DNA of 64,000 bases, taken from positions 62,001-126,000 of the forward strand of contig VLTN01000073.1 of the NCBI GenBank assembly GCA_008330645.1, in the 5' to 3' direction. This document shows, piece after piece, positions 30,046-39,111 of the stretch. The notes beneath the pieces are model-generated. The model searched no databases and was not told the origin of the DNA. It saw nothing but the letters and a program-made list of their open reading frames with translations. Numbering within the stretch: position 1 is the stretch's first letter; each line of letters begins with the position of its first letter. The translations under genes were made by a program, and so were the position numbers. Source of the stretch: Cafeteria roenbergensis (lineage: Eukaryota > Sar > Bigyra > Bicosoecida > Cafeteriaceae).

Positions 30046-32535
30046 ATGGGCGCGTGCCACTGTGGAGGCACCGGACCGCGGTTCACCGCGGTAGCGATGC
30101 CCGACTCGGTCGAGGAGTGGGAGGCGCTGGGCGGCGCGGCCGCGGCCAAGTGCCTGGAGCACCTCGCGCGGCTGGCCAGTCGAGACCGCGGGAAGAAGGC
30201 AACCGAGCGCAAGGTGATTCTGAAGCACGCCTTCATCGGCCCCGAGGACACCGAGGAGGTGGGAAGGCCGACGAAGGAGCAGGCGGAGGCGGAGGCAGCT
30301 CGCGTGGCTCGCTGGCACAGGCAGCACGGGCAAGGCGGAGCAGCAGTTGCAGGTCACCAGCCGGCCGCCTCCCAGGCTGGCTTCACGGCCGATGCTGCGG
30401 CGGCCGGCCGCGCACCCGCCCAGCCGCGAGCCCCTCCTCCGCCCACCGGCGAGATGGGCCCTCCCGTGGTGCGGCGCGTGGTGCTGGAGACGGTGCCGTC
30501 GATCAAGGAGCTGGCCCAGGCGGTGCGCAAGTACTCGCCGTCGGCGGGGACGTGGGCGTGCCCACAGAAGCGCCACTGGGCTGCCTTGGCTGCGCAGGAC
30601 GCGGCCACCGCTGGCGAGGCGCGCGCGGCTCCAAGCGCGGGACACGGGCCCTCCGCTGTCCAGCCTGCCGCCGGCGCCGCCGGCGCCGCCAGCTCTGCCG
30701 GGGCGGCCGGCGCTGCCGCCTCCCCCGGTCACGATGACGGCCTGGAGGCGCCCTCGTTTCACGGGGCCAGCAGGCAGTGGCGCAAGGCGATGCTGGAGGC
30801 GCGCGCTGCCCGCAGCCGGGGCGTCCAGCCGCCGCTGTCCTCGGCAATGCAGCGCGGCATCGTTCGGCGAGCCATCAGCCTCCTCCTCGCAAACCACTCC
30901 ATCCTGGCAAAGACGGGCCCTCCCCTCGGCAGGCCCGTCGACCTGTCCACAGCGCCAACGCTCCTCCCCGCCATGCCCCCCAGGCGCGTTGCGGCCATGC
31001 TCCGCACTTTTCGCGCCATGAAGCGAGGCGCCCCGCACGGCGAGCTGACCGTGTTCGAGCTAGACATATTCACGACCCGCAACAACGACACGGTGTCCGA
31101 CAGCGTGTTCATGCCGCTGCTGTTCCGGCTGGTGAGGGCGCGCAAGGGGGCCTCGCTATCCCCGATGGAGTTCGTTGCCTGGCTGGAGGTGCTATGCATC
31201 CTCACGCAGCGCGAGTTGGCGCAGTGGGCCTTCCAGCAGCTTGCCACGATGAGGCCGGGCGCCACAGGCAGGACCGGTCTAGACGACCCGCTTCGCGCGC
31301 TGCCAACGGCCATCGTCCTCCCGGCGTTGGTGACGACGTTCCGCGAGTTTCGGGACTGCGACCTGCGGCCGGGCGACCCGAACCTGCCGCTGCTCAAGGA
31401 GCTGCAAGCTCGCGCGCGCCACAACCAGCTGGGCCACGGGCACGCCACCGGCCGCCACGCCGCCGTGTTTGCTCGGCTGCAGGAGCTGGACATCGCCGGA
31501 CTGCTCGGGGTCGAGCGCTCCGCGGAGCTGCTGTTCGAGGACGACTTCCTAGCCGCCTGCGACGCCAGCCAGCAGTGCCTCTTCCCGCTCAACTACATTC
31601 GGGACGAGGTTCGGAACTCCATCTTCACGGAGGGCTGGTGGGGGCGGCGGCGGGCGGCAGTGCTGGAGTGGGCGAGCCGCCACCGGGCCGTGGTCGCTGA
31701 CGTCATCCACGGGCGCGACGCGTCCCGGGGCGAGCACGGCGGCCTGTCCCCCATCAACGGCGGCTGGGACGCGCGCCTTCACTCCCCCTCGCTGCCCATT
31801 CTGATGCGCGATATCACCGCCAGGCGGCCCGCCGTCACGCCCGGTCTCGCGGCGCTCGCCAACCCCGACGCCGGCGCTGGGGACGAGGAGCTCCCCACGC
31901 CCATGGACGGCCCCCACACGGAGCAGCAGCTGCAGCGCGAGCGGCAGGGCCGGGCTGGGGAGCGGGGCGCCGGCGCAGGAAGCGGCAGCGGCAGCGCCGA
32001 CGAGTCTGTGCTGCCGGGCACCGGGCTGGACGTGCCTCCTCTCAGGCCCCCCAGCCCGCAGACGTCCGACAACGGTGCCGGCGTGGGGGGCGGCGACATG
32101 TCCTCCTCACGCAGCAGCGCAAGGGGCCCGCACGGCCTCGCCTCGTCGAACGCGTCGCCGCTGACTGCGGGGGTGGAGGGCGCGGAGCTTGCTTGGGCCA
32201 TGGACCACGATGCCGACGTGACCTCGGCCGCCGGCTCTCGGGTCAGCTCAACCGGCGGCAGGTCCGGCGTTGAGAGCGTTTCGGGGTCCAACAAGTCTTC
32301 GGCGCGGGGCTCCCCTGCACGCGGCATCGTCAGAGGCCACCGCACCTCCGACGGCGACAAGGCCAGGGGCGAGAAAGACGTGAGCGCGCTGGCGCAGGCC
32401 ACTCTCAAGCGGGCCAAGCTGGCGAGGCGACAGGCCGCGAGGGACGCCGCTCCGCACAAGCCCAAGGTGCACCACTCGCCAGCCAAGGCCGGCAAAGACA
32501 GAAAAATCCACCCAGAATCACCGGACATCAGGTGA
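30046..32535 (+). CDS. protein of unknown function, 829 residues
   Basis: A single exon. I do not recognise the family. The first 85 residues are well structured and charged (MPDSVEEWEALGG, KCLEHLARLASRDRGKKAT, VILKHAFIGPED), and an alternative start at 30097 begins right at MPDSVEEW. A second compact region, about residues 230-560, is mostly helical (MPPRRVAAMLRTFRAM, FMPLLFRLVRARKG, EFVAWLEVLCILTQRELAQWAFQQL, CLFPLNYIRDEVRNSIFTEGWW). It has a nearly normal amino-acid mix, unlike the Ala/Gly/Ser-rich linkers, so it is likely a conserved domain. There are no membrane segments. The last 200 residues are low complexity and end basic (RAKLARRQAARDAAPHKPK). The gene is divergent from the Rieske gene and convergent with the phosphatase gene. 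Confidence 0.6.
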   Translation: MGACHCGGTGPRFTAVAMPDSVEEWEALGGAAAAKCLEHLARLASRDRGKKATERKVILKHAFIGPEDTEEVGRPTKEQAEAEAARVARWHRQHGQGGAAVAGHQPAASQAGFTADAAAAGRAPAQPRAPPPPTGEMGPPVVRRVVLETVPSIKELAQAVRKYSPSAGTWACPQKRHWAALAAQDAATAGEARAAPSAGHGPSAVQPAAGAAGAASSAGAAGAAASPGHDDGLEAPSFHGASRQWRKAMLEARAARSRGVQPPLSSAMQRGIVRRAISLLLANHSILAKTGPPLGRPVDLSTAPTLLPAMPPRRVAAMLRTFRAMKRGAPHGELTVFELDIFTTRNNDTVSDSVFMPLLFRLVRARKGASLSPMEFVAWLEVLCILTQRELAQWAFQQLATMRPGATGRTGLDDPLRALPTAIVLPALVTTFREFRDCDLRPGDPNLPLLKELQARARHNQLGHGHATGRHAAVFARLQELDIAGLLGVERSAELLFEDDFLAACDASQQCLFPLNYIRDEVRNSIFTEGWWGRRRAAVLEWASRHRAVVADVIHGRDASRGEHGGLSPINGGWDARLHSPSLPILMRDITARRPAVTPGLAALANPDAGAGDEELPTPMDGPHTEQQLQRERQGRAGERGAGAGSGSGSADESVLPGTGLDVPPLRPPSPQTSDNGAGVGGGDMSSSRSSARGPHGLASSNASPLTAGVEGAELAWAMDHDADVTSAAGSRVSSTGGRSGVESVSGSNKSSARGSPARGIVRGHRTSDGDKARGEKDVSALAQATLKRAKLARRQAARDAAPHKPKVHHSPAKAGKDRKIHPESPDIR

Positions 32536-32840
32536 TGAGGCTGCGAGTCGGGTGGCGCCCCCCCTCAACGCAAGCAGGCAGGCGTTGCGCACGCGCCTGC
32601 CGTGAGCGAGCTGTGCGTGGGCAAACTGTGCGTGGTTGCTCCGTGAGTGCGTCTTCGTTGTTGCATCGGCAGCTGCTCTTGCCGCCGGTGCTTGTGCGTT
32701 CCTGACTGCGCAAAGACTCGGCTAGATGCCTCCACCCCGTCAGCCCGCCAAACGGCCGTCGAGCCTGCGTTCAAGCCGGATGCTTGCTCAAAACGCGGCG
32801 CGATGTAGCCCTCTCTCTCTCTGTCTCTCTCTGCCTTGAA
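32536..32840. other. convergent 3' intergenic region with CT repeat
   Basis: The 305 bp between two convergent genes contain a (CT)n run at about 32811-32833 and nothing else recognised. Confidence 0.5.
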
Positions 32841-34478
32841 TCACGTCTGCATTGGGCGCGCAACACACAATTCTTTGGCCTTATCCCACGCAACCTGGCT
32901 CCCGGACGCTGCGGCCCCAGACAAGAGCCGCCACTCTGCCACGGAGTACTGCCCTCCCATCACTGCCCCCTGGCCGCCACTGCACCGCGCTTCGAACAGC
33001 GGCCCTGCCCCGCCTGCCTTGCTGTCGACATCCATCCACCAGCACACGCGCTCTCCCCGCCCCGCCGGCCGTGACGCGGAGGCCACCGCCTCGCGCCCGG
33101 CCGCAACGGCCGCCTCGGCCGCCTCTCCCGCGTCTGGCGCCAGCACCGTGTCGCCTGCCAGCACCGCTGCGACGTCAACCCGGCCCTGCACCGCCAGCCT
33201 GTCCACGCTGACCCCAACACTCCCCGCCGCGAACCGCACGGCCTGCTGCGCGCTGCACACTCCCGCCACGTCGCTCCCTGACGCGGCCGCCGACGCCACG
33301 CTCTGAAGGACACGTTCCGCGTCGTCGCCTCCAGCAGCCCCGGCCTCGTCCTCGGCCGTGCAGGCCGCCACCACTGCGCCGTACGGAGGCCATGCCACGC
33401 CGCCTTCCTCCCCGGGGCCGCAGAGCGCGACTGCGAGCGGCATCAGAGTGACGTCGTGGCCCCCGAACAAGCTGACGTCGCTCGCGCCCGCGCCGCCACC
33501 CAACAGCGCGCACGTGAGCTCCAGCAGCGGCGTGGCCACAGCGTACCTGCGGCACGCAGCGTCCGCGAACACCGCCAAGAACCGTCCCCGCAAGTGGTCG
33601 ATCACCGCCGGAGCCGCCTCACGCAGGCCTGCGGGCAGCAGGCCGAACTTCCCGTGGCTGTGAGCCGCCGCCAGCATGTCCGCCGCGCGAATCCACATGA
33701 ACCGCCGAGCCGTTGCCGGCTCAGAGCGCCCGGTAGAGCCGTAGGAAGCGCCGCTGCAGGGTGCGGCCGCGTCCGGTTGGAAGAAGGGAATGCTCTCTAC
33801 CAAGCTCTGCCGAATGCGTGCGTCTTCCGAGGACGGCACCGCGCTTCGCAGCAGGCGTCGGGACGTGGTGGCGAGCGGCAGAGCCGACTCGAACACGGCG
33901 ATGGGGCAGACGTCCTTGGGATGGCTCTGCACTGGCGCGCGGCCAACCAGCGCCCCTGCCGGGGCGGAGCGCGTGAGGCCGAAGGCAAGCTCCTGCGCAG
34001 AGCGCCGCGTTCGGGCGTAGTTGGAAGCAGTGATGCCGACGCTGGCAGGGGAGGCGGCCCGGCTGCCGGCGCGGGCCTCGAGCCAGTCAGCAAGCGGGCC
34101 CGCCGCCAGGTACGCTCCTCGGGCCCGCAAGTGCTCGGCTCCCCGGCGAGTGAGCAACCCCAGGGCACCGGAGGGTGTTGCCTCCGCGGTCAGCTCGTCG
34201 TGCCCAGCTGGCGCGGCGTCTGAGGTCCCGGCGATGACGCAAGGAAACGACTCCGCGACGTCCTCCCCTGGCGCGGGCGCAAGCTGCGCAGCCCACTCTG
34301 CACAGTCACGCTGGAATGCATCATCCAGGCTCAGGCCCGCGGTTGCGTGCATCACTGGTGGGCCGCGGGCTCCGGACGAGGGCTGGTTCGCGGCGTGCAG
34401 CGGGTTCCTGTCTCCGTGGCGCAGCGCGAGCACTACGCGCCGCGCGCTGCGGGGAATCCGCCAGGCCCTCGCCTCCAT
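32841..34478 (-). CDS. histidine acid phosphatase family protein
   Basis: A single exon encodes 545 residues from the ATG at 34478. The phosphate-binding motif RHGDRNP is at residues 20-26 with nucleophile His21, and the proton-donor motif GGHDVTLMP has His341-Asp342; both are intact. The spacing and the lack of a signal peptide ahead of RHG resemble lysophosphatidic-acid phosphatase (ACP6) and related intracellular members more than secreted phytases. The substrate is unknown. The region after His341 is longer than usual and Ala/Val-rich. The frame is open to 34718, but that would overlap the first exon of the LRR gene, so the ATG directly before EARAWRIPRSARRVVLALRH is preferred. It is divergent from the LRR gene, with 180 bp between starts. 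Confidence 0.85.
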   Translation of the reverse strand: MEARAWRIPRSARRVVLALRHGDRNPLHAANQPSSGARGPPVMHATAGLSLDDAFQRDCAEWAAQLAPAPGEDVAESFPCVIAGTSDAAPAGHDELTAEATPSGALGLLTRRGAEHLRARGAYLAAGPLADWLEARAGSRAASPASVGITASNYARTRRSAQELAFGLTRSAPAGALVGRAPVQSHPKDVCPIAVFESALPLATTSRRLLRSAVPSSEDARIRQSLVESIPFFQPDAAAPCSGASYGSTGRSEPATARRFMWIRAADMLAAAHSHGKFGLLPAGLREAAPAVIDHLRGRFLAVFADAACRRYAVATPLLELTCALLGGGAGASDVSLFGGHDVTLMPLAVALCGPGEEGGVAWPPYGAVVAACTAEDEAGAAGGDDAERVLQSVASAAASGSDVAGVCSAQQAVRFAAGSVGVSVDRLAVQGRVDVAAVLAGDTVLAPDAGEAAEAAVAAGREAVASASRPAGRGERVCWWMDVDSKAGGAGPLFEARCSGGQGAVMGGQYSVAEWRLLSGAAASGSQVAWDKAKELCVARPMQT

Positions 34479-34658
34479 GCCTCCTCCCCGAGAAAGCAAC
34501 AGAGAGTGTGTTGGTTGCGGGAGGAGACCGGTGGCCGCTGCGCGCAGTTGTGTTCGGCGCCTCCGCCACTGGAGACGGCTCTGCATTCGCCAGTGTGCGC
34601 GCTGGCGGCTCGGCCGCCGCTCGCCACTGCCCGCCGCTGCAAGGCCGAGGGGCTCGGC

Positions 34659-35728
34659 ATGGACGAGTACGACGATGACTTTCCGTCTCTCGACGAGGAT
34701 GTGAGGCTGCCGCGTCACTCACCAGGTGGCTGCGAGGTCGCCTTTGCTCGCCGGACGTGCGAACGGCTTTAACTCTAGCGCTTTTTCTTGCGCCCCGTGC
34801 CGCCCTCGCTGCTTCCCCTGCGCCACAGGGCAAGCTTGACCTCCGCCACGGCATGTGGTCGTCGCTGGACGATCGGGTTTGGGAGTGGTGAGCACCCGCC
34901 GCGCGCAGCGCTGGCTGCAACGGCCGGGCAACTGCCAGCCGCGCCCCGACAACTCCGACACGCGCGCGCACACGCACACGCACGCGCGTATGTGCCCACG
35001 CACAGCGCCTCCATGCGGGATCTGGAAGCAAGCTAGGTCTGACGCGCGCGCCGCCGATTGCTGCCCGCAGGCACGCCCGCATTGTGGTGCTGGACATGTC
35101 GAACAACAACTTTGCCGTGCTGCCGCGCGAAGTGGGCCGCCTCAAGGTGCTCCGGGAGCTGGACATCAGCAACAACAAGATGGAGTTCCTGCCCGTGGAG
35201 CTGGCCACCTGCGCGCGCCTGCGCGTCCTCCATGCTGGGGGCAACGCCCTGCGCTCGCTCCCGGCAGAGCTGCAGCAACTCACGCTGCTGGAAGAGCTAG
35301 TAGCGCCAGACAACGCCATCACGACCCTGCCGACGGGCATCGTGAAGCTGCCGAGGCTCACGGTGCTCGACCTCGCCCGGAACGACCTGCGGCGCCTTCC
35401 GCCGGAGCTGGCGGATTCGCCCTCCCTCGAGGACATCGACGTGTCCGGAAACGAGCGGCTCGAGACCGTGCCCGCGCCGATGCGGATGAACGCGGAGCTC
35501 ATCCGGTGGGCCTGCGGCCGGGATAGGGAGCGTGCGCGCGGAGAGGCCGACCTGCGAGCAGCCAACGAGGAGCTGGAGCTGCTCTGCCGGGCGTACGACA
35601 CCGAGCGCCTGGCGCTCCGGGAGGAGGCGGCCCGCCTTCGTGCCGAGAACAGGGAGCTCAGCGCTCAAATGCCCCGCCGGTACATGCGCTTGCAGGCGGC
35701 CTGCGCCTCCTGCTGCGCCGTTATGTAG
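34659..35728 (+). CDS. leucine-rich-repeat protein with C-terminal CAAX box
   Basis: Three exons (34659-34700, 34829-34887, 35071-35728) give 252 residues. Donors are GTGAGG and GTGAGC. The acidic leader MDEYDDDFPSLDED is exon 1. The splice rebuilds VWEW-HARIVVLDMS. About six leucine-rich repeats follow (LDMSNNNFAVLPREVGRL, LDISNNKMEFLPVELATC, LDLARNDLRRLPPELADS), with the LPxEl ends of the Ras-group/SHOC2-type LRRs. A charged coiled-coil stretch (RANEELELLCRAYDTERL and onward) leads to the end ACASCCAVM. CAVM fits a CAAX prenylation box, with Met favouring farnesyl, and the Cys residues just before it could be palmitoylated. The protein is therefore probably tethered to a membrane. No catalytic domain is present; a scaffolding or Ras-pathway role is inference. 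Confidence 0.85.
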
Positions 35729-35803
35729 GATCGCCCCGCCGGTACATGCGCTTGCAGGCGGCCTGCGCCTCCTCCTGCGCCGTTATGTAGGATCGCCCCG
35801 CCG
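35671..35803. repeat. 62-bp tandem duplication of the LRR gene's CAAX-coding end
   Basis: The last coding bases of the LRR gene, its stop codon and four following bases (35671-35732) are repeated at 35733-35794, followed by the first nine bases of a third copy. The copies differ by one base, so copy 2 would encode ACASSCAVM instead of ACASCCAVM. Copy 2 lies behind the stop codon and is not translated in the main frame. Confidence 0.9.
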
Positions 35804-37569
35804 CACAAAGCGCGTGTCACCAACGCTTCGCGAGGGCTCCAGGCGCAAGGGCTGCGTGCACGCGGGACCCGGGCTCGCCGCCTCAGGGCTGGCCGCCCTC
35901 GTGCGATGCGGCTCTGACTACTGGCCCGCTGGTGCCGCCTGCCGCCGGGGCGGCGGCGACGGAGCGTGCGAGCAGAACGCGGAGCGGCGCCAACAGCTGG
36001 CCGAGGAGGCATGCCGAGACCGGGTGGCGCTCTCTACGGCTCTGGTGGGGTGAGGCTCCCTCGGTGTCGGGGCGTGCGGGGGGTGTCACCGCGCCCGGCA
36101 ATGGTGTTGCTGCCAAGTCACTCCGCCGGCGCCTGGACTTTGATGCCCTCCCGGAGCAGAGCGAAGGCTGCGCCAGGGTCCAAGCCTGCGGCGGGGGCTG
36201 TTGCGGCGCCTGGCTGGCGCGAGAACGCGGCGGCAGCGGCTGAGACATTCACAGGGGCCGCGCTGCGCGAGTCTTGTGGCCGCACGGGCATTGGCACGCT
36301 TCCACGGCGGTCTGCACCTGGAGCTGCTCCCATGCCGCGGCCCCCTGGCCACGCTCAGATCGTGCGGCCTTGCTTCGACTGCGGCGTGATGCGGCTATGC
36401 GGCCTGCACGGAGGCCTTCCACGAGACACGTCGCAGCTTTGCCGGGCACCAGGGACCCGGAACCTGGTGCCGCCATTCGCCGCTGGCCGGCCATACTGGC
36501 TAGAATGCCGCCCATCTCCGTGAGATCCGTCGTTGCGCACTCGGCGCGCGTGGCAACCCGATTAAGTGAGCGGCAGTTGCCCTTGCGAAAGACGGTTTTC
36601 ACCGACCACCACTCGAAGAGCGACATGTCGCCGGCGAGCCCAGCTCGAGCAGCCAATGCGTCACCGTTGCTATGCTCAGCAGCTCGATCGCTGCGGCCTG
36701 CGCTGCTGCCGCTGAATGCTGCGCCAACAGCCCGCGACGTTCGCCAGCAACGGCTGCATGCAACCCTCCCCAGCAAAATCACCGTTCGCTGGCACCATGC
36801 ATGGCACTCCAGCCCCCGACTCGCAACAAGACTGCACCAAACATGAAAGCTGGCTTTCTCGACCGGACAACACCTGCCTGTTTTCCAGTCTCGGCGGCCG
36901 AGCGCGAGGCCGTCGCAGCAGATCCGCGGCGCGGCGCTTGGCTGCCTGACTCGCGCGACGCGCCAGCAGCGAAAGCGCCGACCGTGTTTGGGCCTGTTGT
37001 TTGGGAGAGGGCAGTGGGCAGGGCGCCCTCCACTCTGACGAGTCCGTGAGTGTGTTGCATTTCACAGGTGGCGCCAGCGCGCTCACCAGCACACTCGCTC
37101 TAACCGTGGCTATCAAGCTCAGCATGCCTGGGCGTGCCAAGCTTTGCTGTCAGTAAGTGGCGGACAAGACCAGGTTCCAACGCGCACCGAGGGGAAGGGG
37201 CGTAGGGAAGGCTGCGTCGCGACGCCATGCGAGCCGCGGCCTGCTGCAGTCCGAGCGGTCCAGTCTCACATGCGGCGCTGGTCCGTACATCACCGCCCGA
37301 TGTGACACAGAGCTAACCAGTCCATGTACCTTGCTTCCAGCCAGCAAGGGACTCGGCAGTGTGGCGAAGCGAAGAGGGAGCGCATCAGCTGCCCGTGTTC
37401 AAAAGAGGTCTCGCCCCGGGACTCGCCCGCAGAGTCGGCAAGCAGCGCGCGCCCCGCAAGGTAAATGTGGCTCGTGGCCCAGCCACGCCTGCCGAGGAGG
37501 GGGCGACGCTCGAAGCGCGGCAGTCTGGATCTGGTGCGCCGCCGCATATCAGGCTTTCATGACCGGCTC
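35729..37569. other. long region with no assignable gene
   Basis: Between the LRR gene and the ankyrin gene, about 1.8 kb hold no protein I can recognise. Right after the tandem repeat, 35890-36053 has a charged helix-like frame on the plus strand (AERRQQLAEEACRDRVALS, then a GTGAGG) that could be an alternative last exon of the LRR gene or chance. The part from about 36500 is less GC-rich than the rest of the window and has stops in all frames, so it looks like true intergenic DNA. No tRNA was found by eye. Confidence 0.4.
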
Positions 37570-38704
37570 CTACTCGATGGCTCGCCGCCACAGAAACAGG
37601 CCACGGCGCCTGAGCCAGGGGCGCTGCAGCGCCTCGTTCCCAGACACCTCTGCTAGACGCAAGGGGGTGGTCCCCTCCTGTGATGGCGGGCGAGTGGGAG
37701 GAGAGCAGTGCGAATTTGCGATGCGTTGGCCTTGGATCCCGCCTTTGCTCGTTTTCGGGCCCTAGGACCAGACGAGGAAGCCTTCAAACGTTCCGCCCCA
37801 GACAGGTGTAGGATTCCGTAGGACAGCTGACAGTTCAAGAGCGGCGGAGGCTCACCTTATCGCCCAGCCACTCGTCTGCGCCTTCGTCCAAGAGCATCCT
37901 AGCCAGGCCCGCCTTACGGTGGTCGGCTGCGGCAACGTGCAGCGGTGACCGCCCTTCCTGCGAACAGCGATGCGCTTTCCCACTCTTGGAGGTATCCTTT
38001 CACCTCGCGCAGCGCTTGCACGATGCCGGGCCTATCCACTCCTGGCAAATTTGCAAGTGATGCTCTTACCTTGCATCGTCGGTTCACTTTGGCCCCGTTG
38101 CGCAGGAGCAGGGCGACAACCTCGCTTTGCCCCGCCGCGACAGCCCGATGCAAGGGCGTCATCCGAGCCTGCGGGGCGGCGGGCTATTGAGGGCTGTCGA
38201 GCCGTGGGGGGGACGCAAACGCAAAAGGCAGCGGCGAGCGCTGACGGAGCAATCAAGCGCGACGCGCAAAAGACACGTCACGAGCTCACGTAGTCCTTGG
38301 CGTTAACGCGGGCCCCGGCACCCAGCAGCAAGGCAACAGCATCTGCATGACCTGAGAATGCCGCGAGGTGCAATGGTGGCGTCCCCCACTGCGGGCGGCC
38401 GGGCCACGGAACACAACGCCAGCAACGCCAGGGTGAGGAAGGAAACTCACTCTCTGTCCCAGCGGCGGGGCCGCAGCGGGCCCAGCCCGCAGCCCGGGCT
38501 CCGCGCCCAGGGCGCAGACCATCTGCCACAATGGGTCCTCACATGCCCGCAGTCGTCAAGGTTGCGGCTGCGCCTGAGCAATCGCGCCAGCTGCCGACAG
38601 TCGCCGGCTCCTGCTGCACTGTGCAGCGACCTCGCTGCGGCCGGCTGAGCTAGCCGCACGCGGGCCTCCCCGGGCACGCCACGCGGGGGGGCATGGTCAT
38701 CCAT
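37570..38704 (-). CDS. ankyrin-repeat protein
   Basis: Five exons (38704-38543, 38388-38290, 38168-38070, 37957-37856, 37677-37570) all join at phase 0 and give 189 residues. Donors are GTGAGG, GTGAGC, GTAAGA and GTGAGC. Ankyrin repeats run through the whole protein: AARSLHSAAGAGDCRQLARL (exon 1), WGTPPLHLAAFSGHADAVAL (exon 2), MTPLHRAVAAGQSEVVALLL (exon 3), RSPLHVAAADHRKAGLARML (exon 4) and a degenerate TTPLRLAEVSGNEALQRP (exon 5). Exons 2-4 encode 33, 33 and 34 residues, exactly one repeat each. Ankyrin proteins bind other proteins; no other domain hints at the partner. The model rests on every splice keeping frame and repeat register. Confidence 0.88.
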
Positions 38705-39111
38705 TGCTGTTGGAGGCTGGTGCCGCGTGGGTGGCCTGGCCAGCGACGTTCGAAACGCGCGGCAGCAACGCCTGGCGCGCACAAGTGCGGGGGGCGGCAC
38801 TTGGCTGCCCCGTGCGAGAGCGACCCGAATCGCACCGACGACCCGCTCCCGCCGACGGGCGAGCCGCAGTCCTGGGGGCGCTCTCTGTCCCCAAGATCGG
38901 CGGAGTGCAGGCGGTGACTGGCCACCCGCGACACACGAAAGTGCGACAAGCGCAGGCTCGATCGCAGCTTGACTTTGGCCGTTCGGCCGGCCTGTTTTGT
39001 TGCAGTCAGGTGCGGCCCGGCATGGGCCCAGTACGAGCGACCCCAGCGTGTGGCTTGTGTGCACGCCGTGAGCAGGGCATCTATGGAAAGCTGCCTAGGG
39101 CCCTGAGACAC
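38705..39111. other. intergenic, TPLATE-like 3' end to ankyrin 5' end
   Basis: On the minus strand this 407 bp lies upstream of the ankyrin start and downstream of nothing but the next gene's stop on the other side, so it should hold the ankyrin promoter. No motif stands out. Confidence 0.35.

Noticed and set aside
34479-34718. A longer N-terminus for the acid phosphatase from 34718
   Set aside because: It would overlap the first LRR exon on the other strand, and the residues ahead of EARAWRIPRS have no family match.
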